Source: Adlercreutzia faecimuris (GTDB lineage Bacteria > Actinomycetota > Coriobacteriia > Coriobacteriales > Eggerthellaceae). From it: a stretch of 64,000 bases of DNA. Below, piece after piece: positions 1 to 8,453 of this stretch. Below the pieces are notes generated by a model. It was not told the origin of the DNA, made no database searches, and worked only from the letters and a program-made list of their open reading frames with translations. Each line of letters starts with the position of its first letter. Position 1 is the stretch's first letter. The stretch covers positions 620,001 to 684,000 of the forward strand of contig NZ_JAJMLW010000001.1 in NCBI RefSeq assembly GCF_022669055.1. The letters are read 5' to 3'. Position numbers and translations under genes: made by a program.

Positions 1-139
1 TGGCGGTGTTGCCGACCTTGGGCCGCGGCGGTTTGCCGAGGGAGAGGTCGCGGCGGATGGCCTCGTCGGCGAGGGAGGGGAGGATGCTCTGGTGGAAGTC
101 CTCGAGGAGCATGGCGATGGTGGCGCGTGAGGCGGTCAT
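1..139 (-). CDS. Partial hypothetical protein (N-terminal 46 residues only)
   Basis: Reading leftward from an ATG at 139, a frame stays open to the window edge and gives 46 residues starting MTASRATIAMLLEDFHQSIL. A good ribosome-binding site (AAAGGA) lies just before the ATG, so the start is credible. The visible part is an amphipathic helical N-terminus followed by a basic, Pro-rich stretch. I do not recognise a family. Two AT-rich palindromes (159-177 and 188-212) sit immediately upstream and are natural operator candidates for this gene. Confidence 0.55.
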   Translation of the reverse strand, partial: MTASRATIAMLLEDFHQSILPSLADEAIRRDLSLGKPPRPKVGNTA

Positions 140-158
140 GGTGGGATCCTTTCATGAT

Positions 159-212
159 CTGATAGAAATAGTATCAGTTTTTCGAGAAATCTGTAATTAT
201 TTGTTACAGATT
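159..212. promoter_or_regulatory. Two tandem palindromes in an AT-rich promoter region
   Basis: CTGATA (159-164) pairs with TATCAG (172-177) across a 7-base spacer. AATCTGTAA (188-196) pairs perfectly with TTACAGATT (204-212), also across 7 bases. Both fit the pattern CTGwwA-N7-TwwCAG, so they look like two sites for one dimeric regulator. They lie 20-75 bases upstream of the leftward gene and 160-210 bases upstream of rpoN. The regulator is not identified. Confidence 0.5.
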
Positions 213-372
213 GTGCTCTTGAGAAAGAGGCGGCGGGTTGGGTGGGGTGTCGCAATTTGAGACGGGGGTGGGGCGGGGGTTCCTGATACCATAGGCCTGT
301 TGCCCTCGGCGGCCCTCGGGCGGACGAGGCCGGGGCGCCGGGGTCGGAATGCGCGTGTCAGGGGGGACAGGC

Positions 373-1902
373 ATGCACCAGGGGCTCATCGTCGAGCAAA
401 GCCAGCGGATACAGCTCACCACCGAGGTCCGGCAGGGCATCGCCGTCATGGCGATGTCGGCGCTGGAGCTGCGCGAGTTCGTGCGCAACCGCATGGAGGA
501 GAACCCGTTCCTCGTGCGCGCGGACGAGGCGGACGCTGTCCCGGGCGAGGGCGGGCGCGCGGGCGCCGCGGAGCGCCGTCGGCGCAACGCCGAGCGCTAC
601 GGCGGCGACCCGGCCGACGGCTACGGTGACAGCCCGTGCGCCGGCCGCGCCCGGGGCGACGGCGCCTGGGACGGCTCCGCCGCGCGCGCCCCGCGTGCCG
701 ACGTCGCCGGCGAGGCCGTGTGGGAGCGCGGCGCCGATGCGGCCGACTGGGAGGCCGACCGCTACGGGCTGCCCTCGTCGTTCGCGGCCGACGCCGACCC
801 CGACGGCATCTTCGGCCGCTGCGCGCGCGATGAGGAGTGCCTGGAAGACCAGATCGAGCGCCAGATGGCCATGGAGCTGCGCGATCCGCGCGACCTGCGC
901 ATCGCCGCGCGCCTGCTCGAGGGCCTGGACGAGCGCGGCTACCTGCGCATGGATACCGACATCGTGGCCGACCAGATGGGCGTCACCCCCAATCGGGTGG
1001 AACGCGTGCTCCACGTCATGCAGACCTGCTGCGAGCCGGCGGGCATCGGCGCGCGCAGCCTCCAGGAGTGTCTGGTCGCCCAGCTCCAGGCGCGCGGCGC
1101 CGACGACCCGGCGGTGCTGCTCATCGTCGAGGAGCACCTGGGCGACCTGGCCGCCGGGCGCATGGCGGCGGTGGCCGCCGCGGTGGGCGTGACGCCCGCC
1201 GACGTGCGCCGCGCCCTCGACGTCATCGGCAGCCTCGACCCGCGGCCCGGCAGCCGCTTCGTGCGCGCGGCCCCGGCGGTGCGCCCCGAGGCGGCCATCG
1301 TGGCGGTGCCCGGCGGCGGCTACGAGGCGCGCATGGACGAGGATCTGCTGCCGCGCGTGGTCGTCGACGGCACCTACCGCGACCTCGCCCGCAGCCAGCG
1401 CGCTGACAAGAAGACCCTGCGCCTGCTCGAGGCCATGCTCCACGAGGCCGAGGGCGTCGTGCGCGCGGTCGACCTGCGCAAGGCGTCGGTGCTGGCGCTG
1501 GCCCAGCTCATCGCCGAGGAGGAGGCCGCCTTCTTCGACGAGGGGCTGGCCGCCATGCGCCCGCTCACCATGGCGGAGGCCGCGCGCCAGGTGGGCGTGA
1601 GCGAGGCCACGGTGAGCCGCGTGGTGAACGGCACGTTCCTCGACACGCCGCGCGGCGTGCTGGAGATGCGCTACTTCTTCCACTCGGGCGTGGGCGGCGC
1701 CGAGGGCGAGACGTCCTCGCTCGCCGTCAAGCAGGCCATCCGCGAGCTCGTCGCCGCCGAGGACGCGCGCAGCCCCCTGAGCGACGCCGAGCTGGCCGAT
1801 GCGCTGGAGGGGCGGGGCATGGCCGTGTCGCGCCGGACGGTCAACAAGTACCGCACGGCCCTCGGCATCCCCTCCCAGGCGCACCGCCGCGAGTACCGGT
1901 AA
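373..1902 (+). CDS. rpoN: RNA polymerase sigma-54 factor (RpoN)
   Basis: Alternative sigma factor of 509 residues that directs core RNA polymerase to -24/-12 promoters and needs an AAA+ activator for open-complex formation. The N-terminus has the Gln/Leu-rich activator-contact region I (start MHQGLIVEQSQRIQLT, then the ELREFVRNRMEENPFL helix). It is followed by an acidic/Ala-rich region II (about 50-150), the core-binding region, a helix-turn-helix (MAEAARQVGVSEATVSRVV) and, near residues 486-497, the RpoN box SRRTVNKYRTAL that reads the -24 element. I chose the ATG at 373, preceded by a GGGGGG-type ribosome site, over the in-frame ATG at 349. The cognate activator is the next gene and two sigma-54-like promoters follow within 3 kb. 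Sigma-54 is generally described as missing from Actinobacteria, so its presence is notable if the host assignment is right. Confidence 0.95.
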   Translation: MHQGLIVEQSQRIQLTTEVRQGIAVMAMSALELREFVRNRMEENPFLVRADEADAVPGEGGRAGAAERRRRNAERYGGDPADGYGDSPCAGRARGDGAWDGSAARAPRADVAGEAVWERGADAADWEADRYGLPSSFAADADPDGIFGRCARDEECLEDQIERQMAMELRDPRDLRIAARLLEGLDERGYLRMDTDIVADQMGVTPNRVERVLHVMQTCCEPAGIGARSLQECLVAQLQARGADDPAVLLIVEEHLGDLAAGRMAAVAAAVGVTPADVRRALDVIGSLDPRPGSRFVRAAPAVRPEAAIVAVPGGGYEARMDEDLLPRVVVDGTYRDLARSQRADKKTLRLLEAMLHEAEGVVRAVDLRKASVLALAQLIAEEEAAFFDEGLAAMRPLTMAEAARQVGVSEATVSRVVNGTFLDTPRGVLEMRYFFHSGVGGAEGETSSLAVKQAIRELVAAEDARSPLSDAELADALEGRGMAVSRRTVNKYRTALGIPSQAHRREYR

Positions 1903-1929
1903 CGCCCCGGTGACGCGCCGGCGGCCGCC

Positions 1930-1959
1930 GTCTCAATTTGACGCGTTCTCAAAATGAGA
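1930..1959. promoter_or_regulatory. Candidate enhancer (UAS) for the sigma-54 activator
   Basis: Two adjacent AT-rich sites lie in the rpoN-activator gap: GTCTCAATTTGAC at 1930-1942 and the perfect palindrome TCTCA-AAA-TGAGA at 1947-1959. They end about 65 bases before the -24 element at 2024, a usual place for an upstream activating sequence. The same palindrome type recurs at 4417 and 30665, and TTGAGAC half-sites at 257, 4372, 18913 and 38931. Binding by the neighbouring Fis-HTH activator is inference. Confidence 0.5.
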
Positions 1960-2023
1960 CGGAGAAGGGGTCGCGGAAAGGGAAAAATAGGGTCGGCCAG
2001 CCGGCGGGAGCCCTCCGCGCGGC

Positions 2024-2039
2024 TGGCACGATTCTTTCA
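2024..2039 (+). promoter_or_regulatory. Sigma-54-type -24/-12 promoter of the activator gene
   Basis: TGGCACG (2024-2030), four bases, then TTTCA (2035-2039). The GG doublet and the -12 C are spaced as in the TGGCACG-N4-TTGC consensus; only the -12 G is replaced by T. The same variant, with identical following bases (TTTCAACT), occurs at 4561-4579. It lies about 100 bases before the activator start, so the activator may be autoregulated. Confidence 0.6.
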
Positions 2040-2138
2040 ACTGCCGGTACTGAGGCGCGGTGGCACCGGCGCGGCGGGAGGTTCCGCCACGCCGGCGACG
2101 GGCCGGCCTCATCCGACCCGAGGGCGAAGGGGGGAGCC

Positions 2139-4361
2139 ATGGGCGAGCGGGACTACGAGGTACGGCGCATCTTGGATCCCCGGCAGGGGGGCGCGCCGGC
2201 GATGGGGCGCTCCGCGTGGGAGGCCCTCGCCGAGGCACGCCGCCGCTTCATCGCCGACGGCGTCCTCCTGGCGCCCTGCCCGGCGCTGCGTCCCGAGATA
2301 GCCGAGTCGTGGGACCGCTGCCGCAGCGCCGGCGTCGACCCGGACGCCACCGTGCTGGCCGTGCCGCTCTCCGACGAGGACCGGCGCCAGGTCATGGCCG
2401 TCTACGGGGGCCTGGTGGAGGCGGCGCGCCCGCTCATGGGCATCATTGACGACCTGCACCTGGCCGACGACTACATCTTCGAGCTGGTCGCGCGCAACGG
2501 CGTGACCGTCCTGCAGCTGGGCAACCTCGTGCTCCACGACGTGGTGGCTGACGGCAGCATCATGAACGAGCCCTCCATGGGCACCAACGCCCACACCCTG
2601 TGCATGCGTCAGAAGACGCCGCTTTCGGTGGTGGGGCCCGAGCACTACTGCGCCGCCCTCCACGGGCTGGCGGCCCTGGCTGCGCCCGTCTTCGACAAGC
2701 ACGGCATCGTCATCGCGTCGCTGCTGCTCACCCAGCCGCTGCCCGCCGAGCCCTGGTCGGAGGACTACCAGAAGCTGCTCTCCCACGCCCTGGGGTTCAT
2801 CGCGTCCATCGCGTCGGCCCTCGAGCACCAGCTGGTGTTCCAGGACAGCCTGGCCATGCTGGCGGCCACCGGTGAGAAGCTCGAGGCGGCCACGGAATAC
2901 GGCCAGCGGGCGCGCCACGTGCTCGACATCGCCATGGGGTTCACCAACGAGCCCATCCTGGTGCTCGACGCGGCCGGCGTCGTGCAGCACGCGAGCCCCG
3001 AGGCCATCCACCTGCTGCACCTGACGCTGCCCGACGTGGTGGGGCATCCCGCCGAGGACGTGCTGGGGCTGCCGTGGGCCGGCGTGCTCCAGGCGCTCGG
3101 CGACGGCCAGGGCGGTGAGGTGATCGCCTCGGTCGGCGGCCGCGAGTTCGGCCTGCGCGGCAACGCCGTGCGCAGCGTGGCGGGCGGCGCGCTCGACGGG
3201 CTGGTGCTGGTGCTGTCCGAGGTGAAGAACGCGCGGGGCCGCGCGTCGGGCGCCGGCGAGGAGGCGTCGATCACCTTCGACGACATCCTGGGCAACAGCA
3301 TGGCCATGAACGAGGCGCGCGACCTGGCGCGGCGCTACGCCATGACCGGCGAGAACGTGCTCATCATCGGCGAGAGCGGCACGGGCAAGGAGTACTTCGC
3401 CCAGGCCATCCACAACGCCTCGCGCGCGAAGGGGCCGTTCATGTCGGTGAACTGCGCCGCCATCCCGCCGCGCCTCATCGAGAGCGAGCTCTTCGGCTAC
3501 GAGTCGGGCGCCTTCACCGGCGCCGAGCGCGGCGGCAAGCCGGGCAAGATCGAGCTGGCCGACGGCGGCACGCTGTTCCTGGACGAGATCGGCGACATGC
3601 CGCTGGAGCTGCAGGCGACGCTTCTGCGCGTGTTGGAGAACAAGCGCGTCATGCGCCTGGGCGGCAAGGCCTACCGCCAGGTGGACTTCCGCGTGGTGGC
3701 CGCCACCAACCGCGACCTGGGCGCCATGGTGCGCGAGGGGACGTTCCGCGAGGACCTGCTCTACCGCCTGTCCATCCTCACCGTGCCGCTGCCGCCCCTG
3801 CGGGCGCGCAACGGCGACGTGGTGTTCTTCGCGCACTACTTCCTCAACGAGTGCCGCCGCAAGGCCCACGAGGGGCCGACGGGCTTCACGGCCGAGGCCG
3901 AGCGGCTCATCGCGACGTTCCCGTGGCCGGGCAACGTGCGCCAGATCAAGAACGCGGTGTACTCGGCGTTCTACGCGGCGCCGGGCGAGGACATCGCCGT
4001 GAACGACCTGCCCCAGTACGTGCGCGAGGGGCGCGAGGGGCTGTTCGCGCCCCTGGAGGCGCCGACCGCCGCGGCCGCGGAGGGGGAGGCGGCCAAGCCG
4101 GGCGACGCGCCGACGGCCACGCCCCCGGTGACGGCGCCCGCGGGCATGCCGCTGCCGCCGCGCGGGGAGGAGCCGGGCGCGGCGGATGGCGAGACGGTGT
4201 CGGTGCCCGACGAGCTGCTGTCGCTGCAGGCGGTGGAGGAGTCGGCGATCAAGCTGGCGATGGTCTACGCCGGCGGCAACGTCGCCCGCGCCGCCGAGCT
4301 CCTGGAGATCAGCAAGGCGACGCTCTACCGGAAGATAAAGGAGTACGGCCTGCGGCAGTAG
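2139..4361 (+). CDS. Sigma-54-dependent enhancer-binding regulator (GAF-PAS-AAA+-Fis)
   Basis: A 740-residue AcoR-like activator. A GAF-type sensory region covers about residues 85-240 and a PAS-like segment about 265-365. The AAA+ domain (about 385-620) has Walker A GESGTGK (411-417), the sigma-54 contact loop GAFTGA at 457-462 and Walker B LFLDE (479-483). A long Ala/Pro/Glu-rich linker leads to a C-terminal Fis-type helix-turn-helix (about 703-740). All catalytic motifs are intact. I chose the ATG at 2139, which has an AGGGGGGAG ribosome site; the frame is open further upstream but without support. It lacks a phospho-receiver, so it probably senses a small molecule directly through the GAF domain. 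It sits between rpoN and the molybdoenzyme operon, both sides carrying sigma-54-like promoters. Probable job: substrate-dependent induction of that operon. Confidence 0.92.
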   Translation: MGERDYEVRRILDPRQGGAPAMGRSAWEALAEARRRFIADGVLLAPCPALRPEIAESWDRCRSAGVDPDATVLAVPLSDEDRRQVMAVYGGLVEAARPLMGIIDDLHLADDYIFELVARNGVTVLQLGNLVLHDVVADGSIMNEPSMGTNAHTLCMRQKTPLSVVGPEHYCAALHGLAALAAPVFDKHGIVIASLLLTQPLPAEPWSEDYQKLLSHALGFIASIASALEHQLVFQDSLAMLAATGEKLEAATEYGQRARHVLDIAMGFTNEPILVLDAAGVVQHASPEAIHLLHLTLPDVVGHPAEDVLGLPWAGVLQALGDGQGGEVIASVGGREFGLRGNAVRSVAGGALDGLVLVLSEVKNARGRASGAGEEASITFDDILGNSMAMNEARDLARRYAMTGENVLIIGESGTGKEYFAQAIHNASRAKGPFMSVNCAAIPPRLIESELFGYESGAFTGAERGGKPGKIELADGGTLFLDEIGDMPLELQATLLRVLENKRVMRLGGKAYRQVDFRVVAATNRDLGAMVREGTFREDLLYRLSILTVPLPPLRARNGDVVFFAHYFLNECRRKAHEGPTGFTAEAERLIATFPWPGNVRQIKNAVYSAFYAAPGEDIAVNDLPQYVREGREGLFAPLEAPTAAAAEGEAAKPGDAPTATPPVTAPAGMPLPPRGEEPGAADGETVSVPDELLSLQAVEESAIKLAMVYAGGNVARAAELLEISKATLYRKIKEYGLRQ

Positions 4362-4404
4362 GCGTCACAGATTGAGACTTCCCGGGCTCTTAAACGATTT
4401 CACA

Positions 4405-4446
4405 ACGGTCTTTCTCTCTCAATATGAGAAAGGCCGTTTTTCTTTT
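4405..4446 (+). terminator. Intrinsic terminator of the activator gene
   Basis: A 12-bp stem (4405-4416 with 4426-4437, one G-T pair) and a 9-base loop are followed by TTTTTCTTTT. This is the best intrinsic terminator in the window. The loop and inner stem contain the palindrome TCTCA-ATA-TGAGA (4417-4429), which also occurs at 30665 outside any terminator, so the site may have two roles. Confidence 0.88.
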
Positions 4447-4560
4447 CCCAGCGGCAGCCCTGCCGCCGCTGGCCGGCGCGTCGATGCCGTTCCCAGGTAA
4501 CGCCAGGTCAACGGCGATCTTCGAAATTTCTCGAAAAAATTTCCCCGCGGGCGCCGCCGC

Positions 4561-4576
4561 TGGCACGCCTCTTTCA
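4561..4576 (+). promoter_or_regulatory. Sigma-54-type -24/-12 promoter of the molybdoenzyme operon
   Basis: TGGCACG (4561-4567), N4, TTTCA (4572-4576), with the same unusual -12 element as the site at 2024. It is about 95 bases upstream of the first small gene of the operon. A TTGAGAC half-site (4372-4378) and a full palindrome (4417-4429) lie 130-190 bases upstream, a suitable enhancer distance. Confidence 0.62.
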
Positions 4577-4671
4577 ACTACCCCCTCCAGAGCGCGGAGA
4601 ATGCGAAACCCGCCGCGCTCGAGTTCGCGACTTCCGACTGAGCATCGGAATGAATCGAGAGGAGGATGCAG

Positions 4672-4842
4672 ATGGCAGAGGAGAGGAAGGACCTCGACAG
4701 GGATTTCCAGCAGGCCCGCAAGGACGGCAAGATGGTCGATCCGGAGAAGAACAAGCAGGCCTGGCAGCAGAAGGCCCAGGACGCCTCGGGGCGCGATTGG
4801 ACGAAGCCGCGTCGCCCCACGCTCAAAGACGGCGAAGTCTAG
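4672..4842 (+). CDS. Small charged protein, first gene of the sigma-54 operon
   Basis: Encodes 56 residues (start MAEERKDLDRDFQQARKDGK, end KDGEV). It is preceded by a strong GAGAGGAGG ribosome site 6 bases before the ATG and lies 39 bases ahead of the catalytic subunit. The product is highly charged, predicted helical, and lacks Cys, a signal peptide or a membrane segment. I do not recognise a family. Codon use and the ribosome site argue it is translated. Its place at the head of the operon suggests an assembly or accessory factor for the molybdoenzyme, but that is inference. Confidence 0.75.
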   Translation: MAEERKDLDRDFQQARKDGKMVDPEKNKQAWQQKAQDASGRDWTKPRRPTLKDGEV

Positions 4843-4881
4843 GGCATTCCGAATCGGAGAGAGAAGAGAGGTAAACAAGCT

Positions 4882-7221
4882 ATGCTTACCAACGAGCTCG
4901 AGGGCGTCAACAAAGACGTCTACAAAACCGACTGGCAGTGGCAGGAGGGCGAGTACACCGTCACCCGTACCAACATGTGGACGGCCCCCGGCTGCCACAA
5001 TGGCTGCTCCGTTCTGTACTACACCAAGGACGGCAAGGTCGAGAAGATCGAGGGCGACCCGCTGAGCCCCTACAACCAGGGCCGTCTGTGCATGCGCTGC
5101 CTCGACGTCGTCGAGACGTTCTACCATCCCGATCGCCTGAAGTACCCCCTGAAGCGCGTCGGCGAGCGCGGCGAGAACAAGTGGGAGCGCATCACCTGGG
5201 ACGAGGCCTACGATGACATCGTGAAGCACGTCCGCGAGATCCAGGAGGAGTTCGGCCCGGAGGCCATCGTGTCCATGCAGGGCACCGGCCGCAACATCTG
5301 CTGGCAGACCCCCTACCTGAGCTACGCCGGCTTCGGCAGCCCCAACTTCGTGCTGGGCTTCCTGTCGGGCGACGCCTGCTACCTGCCCCGTACCACCATC
5401 GGCCACTGCTTCATGGGCGACTTCTTCGTGGCTGACATGTCGCAGCACCTCGAGAAGCGCTACGCCGATCCCGAGTACGTGTATCCCGAGTACATCCTCA
5501 ACGTGGGCAACAACGCCCTCGTCTCCAACGGCGACGGCTTCTTCGGCCACTGGATCGTCGACGTCATGAAGCAGGGCGGCACGAAGCTCATCGTGCTCGA
5601 CCCCTCCTGCACCTGGCTGGCCTCCAAGGCCGAGTACTGGCTGCAGGTGCGTCCCGGCACCGACGCCGCCGTGGTCATCGCCATGCTGAACACCATCATC
5701 GAGGAGGATCTGTACGATCACGACTTCGTCGAGAACTGGTGCTACGGCTTCGAGGAGCTGGCCGAGCGCTGCAAGGAGTACCCGGCCGAGCTGGCCGCCG
5801 AGATCTCCGGCGTCGACGCCGAGCTGATCCGCCAGGCCGCCCGCGCCTTCGCCGGCGCCAACCCCGGCACCATCCAGTGGGGCCTCAAGGTCGACCAGAC
5901 CGTCTGCGGCATCCCGCTGGCCCAGGCCCTGCTCTCCATGGGCGCCATCTGCGGTGACATCGACGTGCCCGGCGGCATGATGATCCCCCGCTGCGCCTAC
6001 GACATCCCGGACTCCTACGGCTGCGGCATGTGGAACCTGTCCGACGAGATGCTCGGCAAGATGCTCGGCGTCGAGACCTCCCCGCTGCACGCGCTGGGCT
6101 TCGACCCCACCGCCAACGGCGACACCGTGCTCAACGCCATCGAGACCGGCGAGCCCTACCCGATCAAGATGCTGTTCATCCAGTCGACCAACCCCATCGC
6201 CAACATGGCCGCCGACGCGCCCCGCGTGTACCGCGCCATGCGCTCCGTGTCCTACAACGTGGTCGTCGACGTCTTCATGACCCCGACCGCCATCGCCTGC
6301 GCCGACATCGTGCTGCCCTGCGGCATGTCCTCCGAGCGTAACTCCGCCCGCGTGTGGTGGTGGCCGCTGCGCTCCATCGTCAAGGTGGCCGACTACTACG
6401 AGGCCAAGTCCGACGAGCAGATCATCCTCGAGCTCGGCAAGCGCCTCGAGCCGCGGCTGTTCCCCTGGAACACCGACGTCGAGCTGATGACCTGGTGGAT
6501 CCAGTCCGGCAACCGCTTCCACGCCGGTTGGCCGCACAAGACCGACGAGACGTTCCCCGAGCTGGTCGAGAAGGTCATCGACTGGCCGGACGACTGGGCG
6601 TACCGCAAGTACGAGCTCGGCTGGCTCCGCGACGACGGGCAGCCCGGCTTCAACACCAACACCGGCAAGTGCGAGCTGTTCAACACGCTGTTCGACGCGT
6701 GGGGCTTCGACCCGATGCCGTACTACGAGGAGCCGCCTGAGAGCCCCGTGTCCACCCCCGAGCTGTTCGAGGAGTACCCGTACGTGCTCACCACCGGCGC
6801 CCGCACCTGGGAGTACTTCCACTCCGAGGAGCGCCAGGTTCCGCGCCTGCGCGAGTCGCATCCCGATCCGCTGACCGATCTGCATCCCGACACCGCCGCC
6901 AAGATCGGCGTGTGCGCCGGCGACTGGATCTGGGTCGAGAACATGCGCGGCAAGTGCAAGCAGCGCGTCCGCATCAACCCGTCGCTCAAGCCCGACACCG
7001 TGCGCTCCGAGCACGGCTGGTGGTTCCCCGAGACCGAGGGTGCCGAGCCCAACCTGTTCGGCGTGTTCGACTCCAACATCAACAATCTGACGGTTCAGGG
7101 CGTCACCGGCCCGACGCTGTACGGCGCGCCCTACGCGAACCAGATCTGCAAGATCTATCCGGTCACGAAGGAGAACGACTGCTCGCCCAGCGAGATCGTG
7201 ACCCGCAAGGGAGGTTTCTAA
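4882..7221 (+). CDS. Cytoplasmic molybdopterin (bis-MGD) oxidoreductase, catechol-dehydroxylase/acetylene-hydratase-like
   Basis: Catalytic subunit of 779 residues in the DMSO-reductase superfamily. An N-terminal Fe-S region has C38-x3-C42 and C70-x2-C73; the first Cys of the usual C-x2-C-x3-C series is absent, a variant I associate with the acetylene hydratase / pyrogallol transhydroxylase / catechol dehydroxylase branch. The motif GDACYLPRTTIGH (from about residue 163) holds the likely Mo-ligating Cys. The typical MGD-binding C-terminal domain begins near residue 630. There is no Tat or Sec signal, so the enzyme is cytoplasmic. It is followed two bases later by a small ferredoxin and further on by two MFS permeases. 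That layout resembles soluble Eggerthellaceae catechol dehydroxylases. The true substrate (a catechol, another phenol, or something else) cannot be read from sequence. Sigma-54 control would make it inducible. Confidence 0.85.
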   Translation: MLTNELEGVNKDVYKTDWQWQEGEYTVTRTNMWTAPGCHNGCSVLYYTKDGKVEKIEGDPLSPYNQGRLCMRCLDVVETFYHPDRLKYPLKRVGERGENKWERITWDEAYDDIVKHVREIQEEFGPEAIVSMQGTGRNICWQTPYLSYAGFGSPNFVLGFLSGDACYLPRTTIGHCFMGDFFVADMSQHLEKRYADPEYVYPEYILNVGNNALVSNGDGFFGHWIVDVMKQGGTKLIVLDPSCTWLASKAEYWLQVRPGTDAAVVIAMLNTIIEEDLYDHDFVENWCYGFEELAERCKEYPAELAAEISGVDAELIRQAARAFAGANPGTIQWGLKVDQTVCGIPLAQALLSMGAICGDIDVPGGMMIPRCAYDIPDSYGCGMWNLSDEMLGKMLGVETSPLHALGFDPTANGDTVLNAIETGEPYPIKMLFIQSTNPIANMAADAPRVYRAMRSVSYNVVVDVFMTPTAIACADIVLPCGMSSERNSARVWWWPLRSIVKVADYYEAKSDEQIILELGKRLEPRLFPWNTDVELMTWWIQSGNRFHAGWPHKTDETFPELVEKVIDWPDDWAYRKYELGWLRDDGQPGFNTNTGKCELFNTLFDAWGFDPMPYYEEPPESPVSTPELFEEYPYVLTTGARTWEYFHSEERQVPRLRESHPDPLTDLHPDTAAKIGVCAGDWIWVENMRGKCKQRVRINPSLKPDTVRSEHGWWFPETEGAEPNLFGVFDSNINNLTVQGVTGPTLYGAPYANQICKIYPVTKENDCSPSEIVTRKGGF

Positions 7222-7222
7222 G

Positions 7223-7567
7223 ATGGCTGAGAAGTACGGTCTTTTCATCGACTATCAGTGGTGCACCGGCTGCCATTCCTGCGAGATGGCCTGCAAGGTC
7301 GAGCACGGCTGGAAGGCCGGCGAGGCCAACGGCGTCATCCTGTTCGAGGACGGCCCGCGCATGATGGCCAACGGCAAGTACGAGTACAACAACCTGCCCG
7401 TGTTCACGTCGCAGTGCGACCTGTGCGCCGACCGCACCGCCATGGGCAAGCTCCCGACCTGCGTGCATCACTGCCAGGCCGCCTGCATGAAGTACGGCCC
7501 GGTGTCGGAGCTCGCGAAGCTGGCTGAGGCCACCCCGCGCTCCTGGGTGTACGTGCCCGAGCAGTAA
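7223..7567 (+). CDS. 4Fe-4S ferredoxin-type electron-transfer subunit
   Basis: A 114-residue protein beginning one base after the catalytic subunit's stop codon, so it is cotranscribed and probably translationally coupled. The first cluster motif is C14-x2-C17-x2-C20-x3-C24. A second set is CDLC then CVHHCQAAC in the middle third. This is a shortened DmsB/PhsB-type subunit with about half the usual length, without a membrane anchor, matching a soluble two-subunit enzyme. It presumably delivers electrons to the molybdenum site from a cytoplasmic donor. Confidence 0.88.
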   Translation: MAEKYGLFIDYQWCTGCHSCEMACKVEHGWKAGEANGVILFEDGPRMMANGKYEYNNLPVFTSQCDLCADRTAMGKLPTCVHHCQAACMKYGPVSELAKLAEATPRSWVYVPEQ

Positions 7568-7584
7568 GAATCCCCCGACCCAAC

Positions 7585-7618
7585 GCCGGCGCCCCTCCCG
7601 TGCAACCGGGGCGCCGGC
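7585..7618 (+). terminator. GC-rich hairpin inside the operon
   Basis: Perfect 11-bp stem GCCGGCGCCCC (7585-7595) with GGGGCGCCGGC (7608-7618) and a 12-base loop, with no T tract. It lies between the ferredoxin gene and the first zinc-ribbon gene. It may be a partial terminator or an mRNA-stabilising structure that raises enzyme expression over downstream genes. Confidence 0.5.
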
Positions 7619-7654
7619 CCCCCAGGGTCGGCACAGAGCGAGTGAGGAGAAGCT

Positions 7655-7927
7655 ATGTGTTTTAGACCTGCCGCCACGGTGACCATCGTCAAGTGCCTTG
7701 AGTGCGGAACCTTCAACAAGCCCACCGACGCCACCTGCAAGAAGTGCGGCGCCGACCTGGCCGAGTCCAAGAAGGCGGCTGAGGACGCCATCGCGGCCTC
7801 GACCCCCGCGGCCCCGAAGGAGATCTCGCTGACCCCCCAGGGCCTCGACAACGCCCCCACGGCCCCCGGCGCCCCGCCGGCCCCCGGCGCTCCCGCGCCC
7901 AAGGCCCCCGGCGCCCCGAAGGCCTAG
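7655..7927 (+). CDS. Small zinc-ribbon protein with Pro/Ala-rich tail
   Basis: A 90-residue protein with one zinc ribbon (CLECG at about 14-18, CKKCG at about 28-32) and a low-complexity tail of Pro-Gly-Ala repeats. A GAGGAG ribosome site precedes the ATG. It sits between the ferredoxin subunit and a second Cys-rich protein. No catalytic domain is visible. A role in protein-protein contact or metal handling for the molybdoenzyme is a guess from position only. Confidence 0.75.
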   Translation: MCFRPAATVTIVKCLECGTFNKPTDATCKKCGADLAESKKAAEDAIAASTPAAPKEISLTPQGLDNAPTAPGAPPAPGAPAPKAPGAPKA

Positions 7928-7988
7928 GCCCCAGGCCCGTCGCGTGACCGTTAGGTGAGAGGATCGTCCATAAGGAGGGGAGGCCCTC

Positions 7989-8336
7989 ATGCCTAATTGC
8001 AGGACCTGCAGCCCTTGGTGTCAGCGTTGCCATAAGAAGGCTGAGTTCAAGTACCCGGTGCCGTGCCCGCAGTGCGGGTGGTACAACCCCTACGATCGCG
8101 AGGTGTGCGCGAAGTGCGGGGAGGTCCTCGAACACGATGACGCCAAGGCGGTCACGCACCTGAACGCGGAGGTGAAGAAGGCGTGCTTCTTCTGCACGCC
8201 CTTCGAGAGGCCGCTGTGCGGCGATTGCCTCAAGGAGGGGCGCACCAAGATCTGCCCCTCCTGCGGCAGCTACGTCCTGGGGAGCCGGGACACCTGCCGC
8301 CGCTGCGGATACGAGTTCGGGGAGGCGGGCGCCTGA
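7989..8336 (+). CDS. Cys-rich multiple zinc-ribbon protein
   Basis: A 115-residue protein with many CxxC/CxxCG pairs: CRTC and CQRC near the N-terminus, CPQCG and CAKCG in the middle, CFFC and CGDC, then CPSCG and CRRCG at the C-terminus. At least three zinc ribbons are likely. A strong AAGGAGGGG ribosome site precedes the ATG at 7989. It is the second zinc-ribbon gene in a row in the molybdoenzyme operon. No DNA-binding or enzymatic domain is recognisable; an assembly or adaptor role is possible. Confidence 0.78.
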   Translation: MPNCRTCSPWCQRCHKKAEFKYPVPCPQCGWYNPYDREVCAKCGEVLEHDDAKAVTHLNAEVKKACFFCTPFERPLCGDCLKEGRTKICPSCGSYVLGSRDTCRRCGYEFGEAGA

Positions 8337-8453
8337 GACGCCCCGCCGCCCCGCGACGCCGCCGGGGATGCGCCCCGCCGCGGCTCCTCACCCCGCGATC
8401 TCACTGAAACCCTAGTTCTCCTGCATATGAATAGCGGTTGAGAGGGGAAATTC

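Noticed and set aside
4417-4429. Palindrome TCTCA-ATA-TGAGA as a certain activator site
   Set aside because: It is embedded in a strong terminator hairpin, so its symmetry could arise from that alone. I kept it only as a candidate because the same sequence occurs at 30665.
4390-7248. A 952-codon open frame on the minus strand opposite the molybdoenzyme
   Set aside because: It mirrors the codon pattern of the plus-strand gene, has no ribosome site or family match, and such shadows are expected in very GC-rich DNA.
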